A DNA stretch of 64,000 nt. Origin: Aestuariivivens marinum (lineage in GTDB: Bacteria > Bacteroidota > Bacteroidia > Flavobacteriales > Flavobacteriaceae). Position 1 is the first letter of the stretch, and each line of letters begins with the position of its first letter. Position numbers and translations under genes: made by a program. Below are positions 8,802 through 17,890 of this stretch, piece by piece. Where the stretch lies: positions 57,516-121,515 of the forward strand of contig NZ_JAKMCR010000006.1 of the NCBI RefSeq assembly GCF_022662175.1. Direction: 5' to 3'. The notes below the pieces were generated by a model. The model was not told where the DNA came from and ran no database searches. It was given only the letters and a program-made list of their open reading frames with translations.

Positions 8802-9293
8802 TTATTTTATCCGTTTCTTCATAGCCTCCAAAATGTTAAAAGTCGCTGGGCAAATGGCTACATTTTTTAAGGTTAAATTAGAAATTTGCTGAAACTTTTT
8901 CCTGTCGGTATGAGGAAATTCACGACAGGCTTTTGGACGCACATCATAAATAGCACAATAATTATCCGCTCCTAAAAATACACAAGGCACACGTTGTAGC
9001 ACATAATCATTATCCTCATCAATACGTAAATAGTGCTCTATAAATTGTTGTGGCTTCTGTTTAAAGAACTTAGCAATACGCTCTATGTCCTTGTCAGTAA
9101 ACAAAGGCCCTGTGGTTTTACAGCAATTGGCACATTGCAAGCAATCGGTTTGTTGAAACTCCTCATCGTGCAATTCCTGCATGATGTAATCCAAATCCTT
9201 AGGCGGTTTCTTTTTAAGCTTGGCAAAGAACTTTTTGTTCTCGTTATGCTTATCTTTGGCTAGCTTTGGAAGATTGTTTATTTGGTCTTGCAT
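8802..9293 (-). CDS. YkgJ-family cysteine cluster protein
   Basis: The 163-residue cytoplasmic protein carries a metal-binding cysteine set: Cys51, 54, 57 and 58 (CLQCANCC), Cys104, Cys113, Cys123 and Cys148. The spacing matches the YkgJ/CxxCxxCC family, thought to bind zinc or an iron-sulphur cluster. No reaction is established for most members. It probably shares a transcript with the hydroxylase downstream. Its start lies 56 bases from the divergent methyltransferase start. Confidence 0.88.
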   Translation of the reverse strand: MQDQINNLPKLAKDKHNENKKFFAKLKKKPPKDLDYIMQELHDEEFQQTDCLQCANCCKTTGPLFTDKDIERIAKFFKQKPQQFIEHYLRIDEDNDYVLQRVPCVFLGADNYCAIYDVRPKACREFPHTDRKKFQQISNLTLKNVAICPATFNILEAMKKRIK

Positions 9294-9319
9294 GGTGTAA
9301 AAATACTATTAATAATGAG

Positions 9320-9340
9320 ATGCTGAAACTAGTTCAGCAT
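9320..9340. repeat. Short palindromic repeat (ATGCTGAA...TTCAGCAT)
   Basis: Arms ATGCTGAA at 9320-9327 and TTCAGCAT at 9333-9340 flank the loop ACTAG. The sequence resembles the flavobacterial dispersed palindrome gatcctgaaacgagttcaggatga. It lies between the divergent cysteine-cluster gene and the methyltransferase gene and ends just before the latter's ATG. Confidence 0.6.
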
Positions 9341-9349
9341 GAGAAAATG

Positions 9350-10045
9350 ATGAAAGATCTCTTCGGAAACGCATTATTAGATTACCAAAACGGAAATTAT
9401 ACGGAAGACCTTATCACTTCAACCAGTATTTCTGATGATGATGTTTTGCCCTTGTCCTATTTATTTCGTGATTTTAAGGACATGCCCAAATTAGAACAGA
9501 AGGCTCTGCAAATGACCAAAGGCAATGTTTTGGATGTAGGCTGCGGAAGTGGCAGCCATAGCCTATACCTTCAAAACAAAGGATTACATGTAAAAGCCAT
9601 TGATATTTCACAAGGTGCGATACAAGTGGCCCAAGAAAGAGGTGTAAAACATGCCAAAGTCTTAAATGTTTTAAAGGAAACCGAAACATTCGATACCATT
9701 TTATTGCTTATGAATGGCACCGGCATATTTCAAGAAATGGTACAGGTTTCAAACTATTTAATCCATTTAAAAAGTCTGTTGAAACGCAATGGGCAAATTT
9801 TAATCGACTCATCCGATATTAAATACATGTACGAAGACGACGATGGTGGCTTCTGGATAGATACCAATGCTGGTTATTATGGTGAATTGGATTATTACTT
9901 GTCCTATAAAGGTGAAAATGAATACCCCATGAAATGGCTTTACTTGGATTTTGATACCTTAAATCTAGCTTGCAATACCGTTGGCCTAAATTGTGAATTG
10001 GTTATGGAAGGCGAGCACTTTGATTATTTAGCGAGGTTGCATTAA
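9350..10045 (+). CDS. Class I SAM-dependent methyltransferase
   Basis: The 231-residue protein has a Rossmann-type SAM-binding motif, NVLDVGCGSGSHS at about 59-70, followed by the acidic strand end VKAIDIS and the motif IV-like DTILLLMNGTG. It probably methylates a small molecule, but no substrate can be named. The start is set at ATG 9350 (an adjacent ATG at 9347 is equal). A longer frame from 9266 would read through the palindromic repeat and overlap the divergent gene, so it is rejected. It converges on a hypothetical gene 14 bases downstream. Confidence 0.83.
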   Translation: MKDLFGNALLDYQNGNYTEDLITSTSISDDDVLPLSYLFRDFKDMPKLEQKALQMTKGNVLDVGCGSGSHSLYLQNKGLHVKAIDISQGAIQVAQERGVKHAKVLNVLKETETFDTILLLMNGTGIFQEMVQVSNYLIHLKSLLKRNGQILIDSSDIKYMYEDDDGGFWIDTNAGYYGELDYYLSYKGENEYPMKWLYLDFDTLNLACNTVGLNCELVMEGEHFDYLARLH

Positions 10046-10059
10046 TTCTTTAAAACTTA

Positions 10060-10545
10060 TTAATCTAAATTGTAATTTTTAATTCGAATCAGCTCATTCA
10101 TTAGTTCTATTGGGGTAAAATCTAATATTAAATCTCCAAAACTATCAAACCATACTTTCTCGTTTCTTCTTTTAATTTCATCTATTAATACAATTTTAGC
10201 CAATTCTCTTTTATTACGCATTAACAATCCCCAAAAAGCATAAATCCTAATATTTGGATAATCATTTTTAGACATTAATACTAAATCATCAACTTTTGCT
10301 TTTTTGACAACTTTCAAAAAAACTTTATGAACTTCATTGTCTATATAATTTTTATTTTTATAAATCATATTTTGGGTCCAATTATCTACAACAAAATAGG
10401 TAGTATCATTATAAAATGAAGGAATATCCGTAGAAGATTTCTTTAATTCTTCTATTAATTTAATAACTTTTCTACTTGAAAAATCCTGTCCATAAAGCAT
10501 ATATATGGGAATTGTTAAACAAACAAGAAAAACTACTTTCTTCAT
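10060..10545 (-). CDS. Hypothetical secreted protein
   Basis: The 161-residue protein is not recognised. The chosen ATG at 10545 gives a clean signal peptide, MKKVVFLVCLTIPIYMLYGQ, so it is probably periplasmic. The mature part is helical and charged. The segment YPNIRIYAFWGLLMRNKRE resembles a HEAT-like helical repeat, but this is only an impression. It starts 17 bases after the stop of the DUF1287 gene and probably shares its transcript. Confidence 0.6.
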   Translation of the reverse strand: MKKVVFLVCLTIPIYMLYGQDFSSRKVIKLIEELKKSSTDIPSFYNDTTYFVVDNWTQNMIYKNKNYIDNEVHKVFLKVVKKAKVDDLVLMSKNDYPNIRIYAFWGLLMRNKRELAKIVLIDEIKRRNEKVWFDSFGDLILDFTPIELMNELIRIKNYNLD

Positions 10546-10562
10546 TTTAAAATATAATTGAA

Positions 10563-11143
10563 TCAATCATTAAATCTATAATGCCCAATAATCTTAAAAT
10601 CGAACAAACAGTCTTCCAACACCTGTCCCCTTCCAATATTATGAACAATTAAAAAACGCTTGCCATCTTTTGATTTTATATTGACAACTATTCCTATGTG
10701 CGTTATCACACCTCCTAAATTCCAACAGACAATGTCTCCTGGAATATAATCATTGACTTTTAATGAGATTGGTAGCTCTGCCCCTTGTCTTTTAAAATAA
10801 GTCATTAAATTAGGAACGCGCCTATGGTCGATATTTTTATCGGTTGTTTTTAATCCCCACAATTTTGGATAAACGTTAAAATTGGTTTTCATGTCTTCAT
10901 GAACCGCTTTTTGCAAATCCACGCCTAATTTTCGGTAAGCCCTAATCACGACATCGGTACAAACACCTTTGTCACTAGGCACATCACCATTAGGGTAAGG
11001 AATTGAAAAGTAACTGGGATCGTAAGTCACTTTTTGCTGTGTCAATTGTAAAGCCGCATCAGATAATGCTAATGCTGAAGTAGCACTCTGCGATGTGCAA
11101 ACAAGGCTAAAAAGAAATAAAAAACTAGTGTTATTCTTTTCAT
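10563..11143 (-). pseudogene. DUF1287 protein with an apparent frameshift in its signal peptide
   Basis: From 11045 down, the frame encodes a complete DUF1287 domain (NGDVPSDKGVCTDVVIRAYR, HRRVPNLMTYF, DIVCW, THIGIVV), a family with an NlpC/P60-like Cys/His layout. The only start in that frame is a TTG without a signal peptide. The sequence upstream holds ATG at 11143 and MKRITLVF in another frame. Adding one base to the six-A run at 11119-11124 joins them into MKRITLVFLFLFSLVC then TSQSATSALA, a normal signal peptide. Either the homopolymer was miscalled or the gene is recently broken. The domain itself shows no decay. Confidence 0.7.
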
Positions 11144-11183
11144 AGCCTTTAAATACTTTATGAGAGTAATGTCCAAATTAGGC

Positions 11184-12908
11184 TTAAAAATCAAACTTAA
11201 ACGTCGCTCCCGCTAAAAACTGTATCCCTTGTACAGGATAAAACATCCATCGTTGGTAGGTGTTGTTCGCAATATTGTTAGCTTTTGCAAAAACCGCAAT
11301 TTTATCATTAATGTTATAACCTAAATGGGCATTGGCGTCAAAATAACTATCCAAGGTCACCACCATAGCTTGTGGCTCTTGGAATGGCTCTATCATACTT
11401 AATAAATCTTTACGCTCTCCTAAGTAAAACAAATTAGCTCCTGCAAACCAATGTTCATCTATTTGGTAATCTAAAAACAACGACCCCTTAATATCGGGTA
11501 AATTCCATGCTTCTTCTTCATCATTTGTAGAATAACTAAAATATTCTGCCTTAATGCCTAAGGTAAAATTCCGGTTAACATCTACATTTATCTCCCCTGC
11601 AAGACTAAAGGTGTCCACATCGTCATGAACTACACCAAAAGAATTACTGTATTGATAATCTTCGGCATCGGTAAAGTCAAAAAAGGTTGTATTATGTCTA
11701 TACAATGCCTTATTTCTTTCGGCCAAATAGCCCCCACTTATATTATAACTCATATTACTAGACAGCTTTCCCTTTAAACCAACATAGGCATTGTACTGCT
11801 GGTCTGTGGGCATAACAAACAATGTTGGCGACACAAAAGGATTTTCGTTTGCAAAATCGTAATACGAATTTTGTATCAATCCCCCCTCAATACCACCGTA
11901 AGCAATCAACACATCATTAACCAAGCGGTAAGTGGCTGTTATTTTTGGGTAGATATAAAACTTACTATCACCACTTTCCTTATCGCTTAAATAAAAGAGC
12001 GATACACCAAAATTAACAGTTAAATCGTCCTGTTTCATCTCATACTGTGACCCCACCCCTATTTGAAAGTTCCCATAATTTAAGGCTTCACTTATATCGA
12101 AAGACCCATCTATGTAATCAAAAACCAAATCTGTGGACAATTCCTCCTCTCCAATGGGAATATCAACTGCCGTTTTAAATTTGAAACGGTTTTCACCCGA
12201 TCCATGATTATCCCCAAAACGTCTAAAAAAGAAACTTCCTGAATTAATATAGGTGTCTTCAAAAGCGATGTCGCCACCAAAATGGGCACTGTAAAACGAA
12301 TGATCTACTTGGATATTACTGGATTTAGCAAAATTAACCAAAGCCTCTTCTACACCATACCAATTATAGGTCTGTCTTTGAAAACCTCCTTCTACATTCC
12401 AAGATAAATCTCGTAATTGTGACGAATAATTGGCATTGATTTTAGAATCTGAAAAATCATCTTCAAACTGTACGCCTTCAATACCGCCCTGTGAGGAATG
12501 ATGACTTAAATAACCTCCAACGCTTTCGGTTCTGCTAATGGCATGATTTAAATATAACTCGCCCAAAAGTGTTGTATATGTACCTACACCTAAAGTAGCA
12601 TAATTATCATATAGCTTAGTGGGTTTTGCCTTTTCAACCAGAGCTGCTTTTCCTTTTGCAGGCGTAAAGGTTGATGCTACTGGAATAGAGAAAATGTTAT
12701 ATTTGATATCTTTTTTTGTTTCTGTTACGGCATCATCTAAGGTTGGGGTCTCCTTTACTTTAAAAGCATCGGATATAGATGGCGTATAAGGTTTAACAAC
12801 ATCTATAACCCCTGTTTTAAGTGTGTCGCTTTGCTTTCTTTGAGCAAATACCAATGTTATTCCTAATAAAAAAACAATTACTGTTATATGTTTTATGTGC
12901 TTTCGCAT
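11184..12908 (-). CDS. Outer-membrane beta-barrel protein, TonB-dependent-receptor-like, without plug
   Basis: The 574-residue protein has a signal peptide from ATG 12908 (MRKHIKHITVIVFLLGITLVFAQ region); an in-frame ATG at 12938 only adds a polar tail. The rest alternates polar and hydrophobic residues in beta-strand style and ends in a TonB-receptor-like last strand, FLAGATFKFDF. It is too short for a full receptor, and no plug domain is visible after the linker VVKPYTPSISDAFK. It follows the TPR gene by 38 bases, which suggests the two act together at the outer membrane. The substrate is unknown. Confidence 0.78.
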   Translation of the reverse strand: MRKHIKHITVIVFLLGITLVFAQRKQSDTLKTGVIDVVKPYTPSISDAFKVKETPTLDDAVTETKKDIKYNIFSIPVASTFTPAKGKAALVEKAKPTKLYDNYATLGVGTYTTLLGELYLNHAISRTESVGGYLSHHSSQGGIEGVQFEDDFSDSKINANYSSQLRDLSWNVEGGFQRQTYNWYGVEEALVNFAKSSNIQVDHSFYSAHFGGDIAFEDTYINSGSFFFRRFGDNHGSGENRFKFKTAVDIPIGEEELSTDLVFDYIDGSFDISEALNYGNFQIGVGSQYEMKQDDLTVNFGVSLFYLSDKESGDSKFYIYPKITATYRLVNDVLIAYGGIEGGLIQNSYYDFANENPFVSPTLFVMPTDQQYNAYVGLKGKLSSNMSYNISGGYLAERNKALYRHNTTFFDFTDAEDYQYSNSFGVVHDDVDTFSLAGEINVDVNRNFTLGIKAEYFSYSTNDEEEAWNLPDIKGSLFLDYQIDEHWFAGANLFYLGERKDLLSMIEPFQEPQAMVVTLDSYFDANAHLGYNINDKIAVFAKANNIANNTYQRWMFYPVQGIQFLAGATFKFDF

Positions 12909-12946
12909 AAGTTTTGATTTACGATTAACGATTGACAAATTTTTAA

Positions 12947-15900
12947 TTAATCTTCGGTTGGAATAGATGAATTTGTTTTTGCCTCTTCTTGCCTAATTCT
13001 ATTTAATTCTGATTTAGCTTCAGTTACAACATCATCAAACTCCTTAAAGTTTTCAATAACACTTTCTAAGATGTAAGTGGCCTGAAATGCATCGTTTAAG
13101 GCATAAAAGTTTTTAGCCATCAACACCAATCCTTTGGCACTATAATATTTATATCCTGAAAAATCCTTGGCCAATTTTTGAACCGATTTATTTGAGGCTT
13201 CAAATTGACCATCCTTATGTTTAAAATAGGCATTATAGTAAAGTGCCTCAGCAGCAGTTTCTCCCATTGCTACGGTTTCTACCTTGACATAAGCTGTCTT
13301 AGCTTTGGCTTCATCTCCAGTTTTTATAGCCGAACGGGCTATGATGATATAAGCGTCACTTTTAATTTTATTATCAATTTTGGAATTACCCAATACTTTT
13401 TCAGCATAGCTTACCGCCTCATTGTATTTTTCCAATTGATAATTGGCCTTCATTAAATTAGACTGCGCAAAAATGACATTCTGCGGAAAGTTAGCCTCTT
13501 GCTCCAAGCGTGACAATAGTGGCATGGCTTCGTTCCAGTTTTTGCTTTCCAAATGGTATTGGGACAAACGTGATAATGCTTCTTCAGTAAATTCGTTTTG
13601 TGAGGCCTCAACCACATATTTGTAATGTGGTGCCGCGTTGCCTTTCAAATCCTTTTTAAAATACAACTGCGCTAAATAGAAATGGGATTGTAAGGCATGT
13701 ATTCCATTAGGGAACTCATTTAAATAACCATTAAATTGTTTAATAGCCTTATCGGTATTGTTATCCAAATACTGTTTTTCAGCCGCTTCGTAAGTCGCAT
13801 TTTCTAAATCGGCATCAGTAACTTCAACATAATCCAAACCGCGTACCCAATTAGCATATTCATTTACCCGTCCCAAATCAATGTAAATCAATCGTGCCGT
13901 CGATACCGCCTGTTGTGCTTCTGGGGTATTAGGAAAATCGTTAGCTACTTTTTTAAATTTAGACAAAGCCTGTTCATTTTGGCTGCCATTATAATAAACC
14001 AACCCTTGACGTAACAAGGCTTTAGGCACAAAAGAGCTCATACGGTACTCACTATTTAAACGGTTATAAGCTGTCATAGCCCTATCCGTTTGCCCTTCTT
14101 TTACATAAGAATTACCAAGCTCATACATGGCGTCATCCCTTAATTTCGAATCGGAATACGCCTCTATAAACGTTTCCAGTTCTGTTATTTTTTTTGATGA
14201 CTTTCCTAAATAGCCCACACTTAATGCCTTCTGAAAAAATGGATAATCGGAATCTATTTCATTAATTTCAATCGCTTTTTCATAAGCACTTATGGCTTTG
14301 TTATAATCGCTGGACACAAAATAACCATCTCCCAATCTCAAATAGGCATCATTAAGCCTTACTTTATCTTCTTTTGTGTTTTTAATGAACTTATTGAAAT
14401 ACTCTATTGCCTTGGCATAATTCTTTTGTTTAAAATAGGTGTAGGCTATATTATAATCTATATTCTCCATTTCTGGAAATGCAGATTGTCCTTGCTGTTC
14501 AAACTGTTTAAAACCTACCAATGCATCATTATAATTGGTTAAATTATAATCGGTTTCGGCTTTCCAAAATGTGGCCCTAGCCGTATAATTGGAATCCCTT
14601 TGTTCTTTTAACGAGGCATTAAACAAATTTAAAGCCTCCAAATATCGTCCCTCATTAAAAAGTTCAATACCTCTATAAAATGCCACCTTCTGATAAGCAA
14701 CTTTATTTTCAAAACTCCGCTTACCTTCCAATAAGTTTAAGGCTTCCTTATAATTTTTTGAGGTAATGTAAGAGTCGATTAATAAGGTTTCTATTTCTTC
14801 TTTATAACTTGTATTGGGGTATTTATCCAAATACCCAGCCAAAACTTGTGGTGTTGGCTGATAAGGGTTACCTATTTCGTAACTAATCTTTGCGTAATTC
14901 AACCATGCATCTTCTTGGATTTTTAAATCGAAATCCATCTCAGAAGCATTCTTAAAGGCATTTAAAGCCTCGTGCTTTTTATCTAAATTGATATAACTCT
15001 CACCTAAATGATAATAGGCATTCTGAGCAATAAAATTATTTCCTCCAATAATTTTATTGAATTCTGAAATAGCACTTTTATAATCGCCTTGCTTGTAGTA
15101 AGCATAACCTAATTGGTAAAAATCGGTGTTGTTCCACTTGCCGCGCTTACCTTTATAGGCCTTTAGGTATGGAATAGCTTCTTCATACTGTTTTAAGTTG
15201 AAATGGCTCTCTCCAATAATTTTAGAAAGTTCGGAAACCTCTGCTTGATCACTAGTCTCCAAACGATCTTTTGCCAGTTCAATTGCTTTTTCAAATTTTC
15301 CAAGTTTAAAATTTAAATCAGCTTGGTAATACGACAGCTTCTCTTGATAACGTTCTTGGTCACTTACTTGGTCGAAATATTCATTGGCTTGATCGTAATC
15401 GTCACTTTCATAGGCCATGAAACCAATATAATACTTTGCTTGTGAACCATACTTTTGTGAATTTTCCACTCGGTTCAAATATTTTTTTGCCTCCTTGTAA
15501 CGCTTCGTTGAAAATGCAGCATAGCCATTATTGAAATTAAATTTTTCACGTTCACCCCTGCTTAATGCATCTTCATTTACTTTATCGTACCACTTCTTGG
15601 CATAGGCATATTTAGAATTTTCAAAATAGTAATCTCCAACATCAATAAAGGCCGTATTCCGTTTGGTACTGGTTGGGTATTCTTCTACAAAATCCTCTAC
15701 CAAACCATCGGCGTTTTGCTGGTTTAAGCGCACAGCACAGTTGGCGATATAATAGTCACAGTCTGATTGCAGAACTTCTTCATCAGCCGTTTTTTTAACA
15801 TGTCTAAACATGGATTGTGCTGCTAAATATTGCTGATTTTTATATAAGGAAAGTGCTTTTTGATAGTCTACTAAATTACTAGTGTATGTTGCAGATTGCT

Positions 15901-15964
15901 GGCAAAACACATAAAAACTAAACGGCAAAACCAGCACTAGTACTGCTAATTTATTAATAGTCAT
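12947..15964 (-). CDS. Large secreted tetratricopeptide repeat protein
   Basis: The 1005-residue protein has a signal peptide (MTINKLAVLVLVLPFSFYVFC) and then TPR-type helical pairs over nearly its whole length. Typical units are YYQLGYAYYKQGDYKSAISEF and AYYHLGESYINLDKKHEALNAF. It is probably a periplasmic or envelope scaffold. No enzymatic motif is visible. A box TATCTTTG with an upstream TTG sits just before the start (15990-16022). The downstream barrel gene 38 bases on is probably in the same operon. Confidence 0.85.
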   Translation of the reverse strand: MTINKLAVLVLVLPFSFYVFCQQSATYTSNLVDYQKALSLYKNQQYLAAQSMFRHVKKTADEEVLQSDCDYYIANCAVRLNQQNADGLVEDFVEEYPTSTKRNTAFIDVGDYYFENSKYAYAKKWYDKVNEDALSRGEREKFNFNNGYAAFSTKRYKEAKKYLNRVENSQKYGSQAKYYIGFMAYESDDYDQANEYFDQVSDQERYQEKLSYYQADLNFKLGKFEKAIELAKDRLETSDQAEVSELSKIIGESHFNLKQYEEAIPYLKAYKGKRGKWNNTDFYQLGYAYYKQGDYKSAISEFNKIIGGNNFIAQNAYYHLGESYINLDKKHEALNAFKNASEMDFDLKIQEDAWLNYAKISYEIGNPYQPTPQVLAGYLDKYPNTSYKEEIETLLIDSYITSKNYKEALNLLEGKRSFENKVAYQKVAFYRGIELFNEGRYLEALNLFNASLKEQRDSNYTARATFWKAETDYNLTNYNDALVGFKQFEQQGQSAFPEMENIDYNIAYTYFKQKNYAKAIEYFNKFIKNTKEDKVRLNDAYLRLGDGYFVSSDYNKAISAYEKAIEINEIDSDYPFFQKALSVGYLGKSSKKITELETFIEAYSDSKLRDDAMYELGNSYVKEGQTDRAMTAYNRLNSEYRMSSFVPKALLRQGLVYYNGSQNEQALSKFKKVANDFPNTPEAQQAVSTARLIYIDLGRVNEYANWVRGLDYVEVTDADLENATYEAAEKQYLDNNTDKAIKQFNGYLNEFPNGIHALQSHFYLAQLYFKKDLKGNAAPHYKYVVEASQNEFTEEALSRLSQYHLESKNWNEAMPLLSRLEQEANFPQNVIFAQSNLMKANYQLEKYNEAVSYAEKVLGNSKIDNKIKSDAYIIIARSAIKTGDEAKAKTAYVKVETVAMGETAAEALYYNAYFKHKDGQFEASNKSVQKLAKDFSGYKYYSAKGLVLMAKNFYALNDAFQATYILESVIENFKEFDDVVTEAKSELNRIRQEEAKTNSSIPTED

Positions 15965-15989
15965 TAACGTTGGGGTTTAAATTTAAAAT

Positions 15990-16022
15990 CAAAGATAATT
16001 TAATCTAAACCTTATAACGCAA
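15990..16022 (-). promoter_or_regulatory. Bacteroidota-type promoter of the TPR/barrel operon
   Basis: On the minus strand TATCTTTG (15990-15997) fits the TAnnTTTG -7 box, and a TTG (16020-16022) lies 22 bases upstream as a possible -33 element. The box ends 25 bases before the start codon. Confidence 0.5.
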
Positions 16023-16156
16023 CAATCGTGCTATAATTATAAACGGAGTTATTAAATGTGATTTTTAGACAATGGAGTTTATATTATAGAGTCTAGATAG
16101 CGCAATATTTGTTTGAAAACCTTTAACTTTGAGCTTTAAACTCTGAACTTAAAAAT

Positions 16157-16840
16157 ATGCCCAATCCTATTCTACAATTAAAAAACGCATCCATTTATCA
16201 AGGTGGGAGCCTTGTACTTTCAAATGTTAACGTAGAAGTAAACAAAGGTGATTTTGTGTACTTAATTGGTAAAACAGGCTCTGGAAAAAGTAGTTTTATG
16301 AAAACACTATATGGCGACCTCACCTTAGCTGAGGGTGAAGGTCATATTGTAGATTACAATTTAAAAACGCTCCAAGAAAAAGATATTCCATTTTTAAGAC
16401 GCAAGTTAGGTGTGGTTTTTCAGGATTTTAAATTACTTACTGATAGGACAGTTAAGGATAATTTATTATTTGTTTTAAAAGCAACAGGGTGGAAGGACAA
16501 AACCAAAATGGACAACCGTGTTGAAGAAGTTTTAACAAAAGTAGACATGAAAACCAAGGGTTTTAAATTTCCACACGAACTTTCTGGTGGAGAGCAACAA
16601 CGTATTGCAATTGCAAGAGCTTTGTTAAATAATCCTGAGCTTATTTTGGCTGATGAACCTACTGGGAACCTCGATCCACAAACTAGTGTAGAGGTTATGG
16701 AAGTGCTTCAGGATATTAATAAAAATGGCAACACCATTTTAATGGCCACACACGACTATGCTCTTTTGCTTAAATACCCAAGCAAAACCTTAAAGTGTGA
16801 TAATAATGAAGTTTATGAAGTCGTACAAAGAAAGGCTTAA
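16157..16840 (+). CDS. FtsE-like ABC transporter ATP-binding protein
   Basis: The 227-residue ATPase has Walker [10 protein letters not shown] (about 38-46), signature LSGGEQQR (142-149) and Walker [13 protein letters not shown] (from about 162), then the switch His in MATHDY. Overall it is close to FtsE, which with FtsX controls septal wall hydrolysis; LolD/MacB ATPases look similar. No FtsX gene is adjacent, so its partner is elsewhere. Its TAA stop overlaps the stop of convergent obg: both lie in the shared TTAA at 16837-16840. Confidence 0.85.
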   Translation: MPNPILQLKNASIYQGGSLVLSNVNVEVNKGDFVYLIGKTGSGKSSFMKTLYGDLTLAEGEGHIVDYNLKTLQEKDIPFLRRKLGVVFQDFKLLTDRTVKDNLLFVLKATGWKDKTKMDNRVEEVLTKVDMKTKGFKFPHELSGGEQQRIAIARALLNNPELILADEPTGNLDPQTSVEVMEVLQDINKNGNTILMATHDYALLLKYPSKTLKCDNNEVYEVVQRKA

Positions 16841-17835
16841 TCATTCAATAACTTCCAAAGCTTGTCTTTTAGCTCTTGAATGCCCTGATGTGCTATCGAT
16901 GAAATAAATACATAAGGAATAGGCAACTCATTATTCAATTCTGTTTTTAATTCGGCTTTAAGTTCACCATCTAGCATATCACATTTTGATATGGCTATTA
17001 TACGCTCCTTGTCCAACATTTCTGGATTATAGCGCCTTAACTCATCCAACAATATATCGTATTGCTTTCTAATATCATCGGCATCAGCAGGAATTAAAAA
17101 CAACAAAACCGAATTACGTTCAATGTGCCTTAAAAAATAATATCCCAAACCTTTACCTTCGGCAGCCCCTTCAATAATTCCTGGAATATCTGCCATCACA
17201 AAACTCTTAAAATCGCGATACTCTACAATACCCAAATTAGGCTTAAGGGTAGTAAACTCATAATCAGCTATCTTAGGTTTGGCTGAAGTCATTACTGAGA
17301 GTAAGGTAGATTTACCAGCATTGGGGAAACCTACCAAGCCTACATCAGCCAACACCTTTAATTCTAGCGTAATATATTTTTCCTCAAGAGGTAATCCAGG
17401 TTGCGCATAACGTGGTGTTTGGTTGGTAGCCGATTTAAAATGCCAGTTTCCCAATCCTCCCTTGCCACCTTTGGCTATTATTTTTTCATCACCATGTTCG
17501 GTAATCTCAAAAATAACGGTATTGGTTTCCGTATCTCTAACTACCGTACCTAATGGCACATCTACATACACATCTTCTCCATCGGCCCCTGTACTTCTAC
17601 TGCTACCACCATGCTCTCCATGACCTGCCCGAACGTGTTTTTTAAACTTTAAATGAAAAAGTGTCCATAGGTTAGAATTACCTCGAATAATAACATGACC
17701 ACCACGCCCACCATCTCCTCCATCGGGTCCTCCTTTGGCGATATATTTTTCGCGATGTAAATGCGCAGAGCCTTTACCCCCGTTACCGGAAGCGACATAC
17801 ATCTTTACATAATCAACAAAATTGCCTTCGGTCAT
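16837..17835 (-). CDS. obg: GTPase Obg (CgtA), ribosome assembly
   Basis: The 332-residue GTPase acts in late 50S assembly and stress response. The glycine-rich Obg fold fills residues 1-158 ([36 protein letters not shown]). The G domain follows with P-loop GFPNAGKST (169-177), switch [18 protein letters not shown] and a G4-like SKCD. There is no C-terminal OCT domain, which is normal for Bacteroidota. The gene lies 55 bases downstream of hpt-adk on the same strand. That gap holds AT-rich repeats of GTTTAAAG-like units. Confidence 0.97.
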   Translation of the reverse strand: MTEGNFVDYVKMYVASGNGGKGSAHLHREKYIAKGGPDGGDGGRGGHVIIRGNSNLWTLFHLKFKKHVRAGHGEHGGSSRSTGADGEDVYVDVPLGTVVRDTETNTVIFEITEHGDEKIIAKGGKGGLGNWHFKSATNQTPRYAQPGLPLEEKYITLELKVLADVGLVGFPNAGKSTLLSVMTSAKPKIADYEFTTLKPNLGIVEYRDFKSFVMADIPGIIEGAAEGKGLGYYFLRHIERNSVLLFLIPADADDIRKQYDILLDELRRYNPEMLDKERIIAISKCDMLDGELKAELKTELNNELPIPYVFISSIAHQGIQELKDKLWKLLND

Positions 17836-17890
17836 GTTTGAGTTTAAAGTTTATAAAGTTTAAAGTTCAACGTTTAAACTCTATTGAAGT

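Noticed and set aside
9266..9349. N-terminal extension of the methyltransferase
   Set aside because: It overlaps the divergent cysteine-cluster gene and is read through the palindromic repeat; homologue-like sequence begins at 9350.
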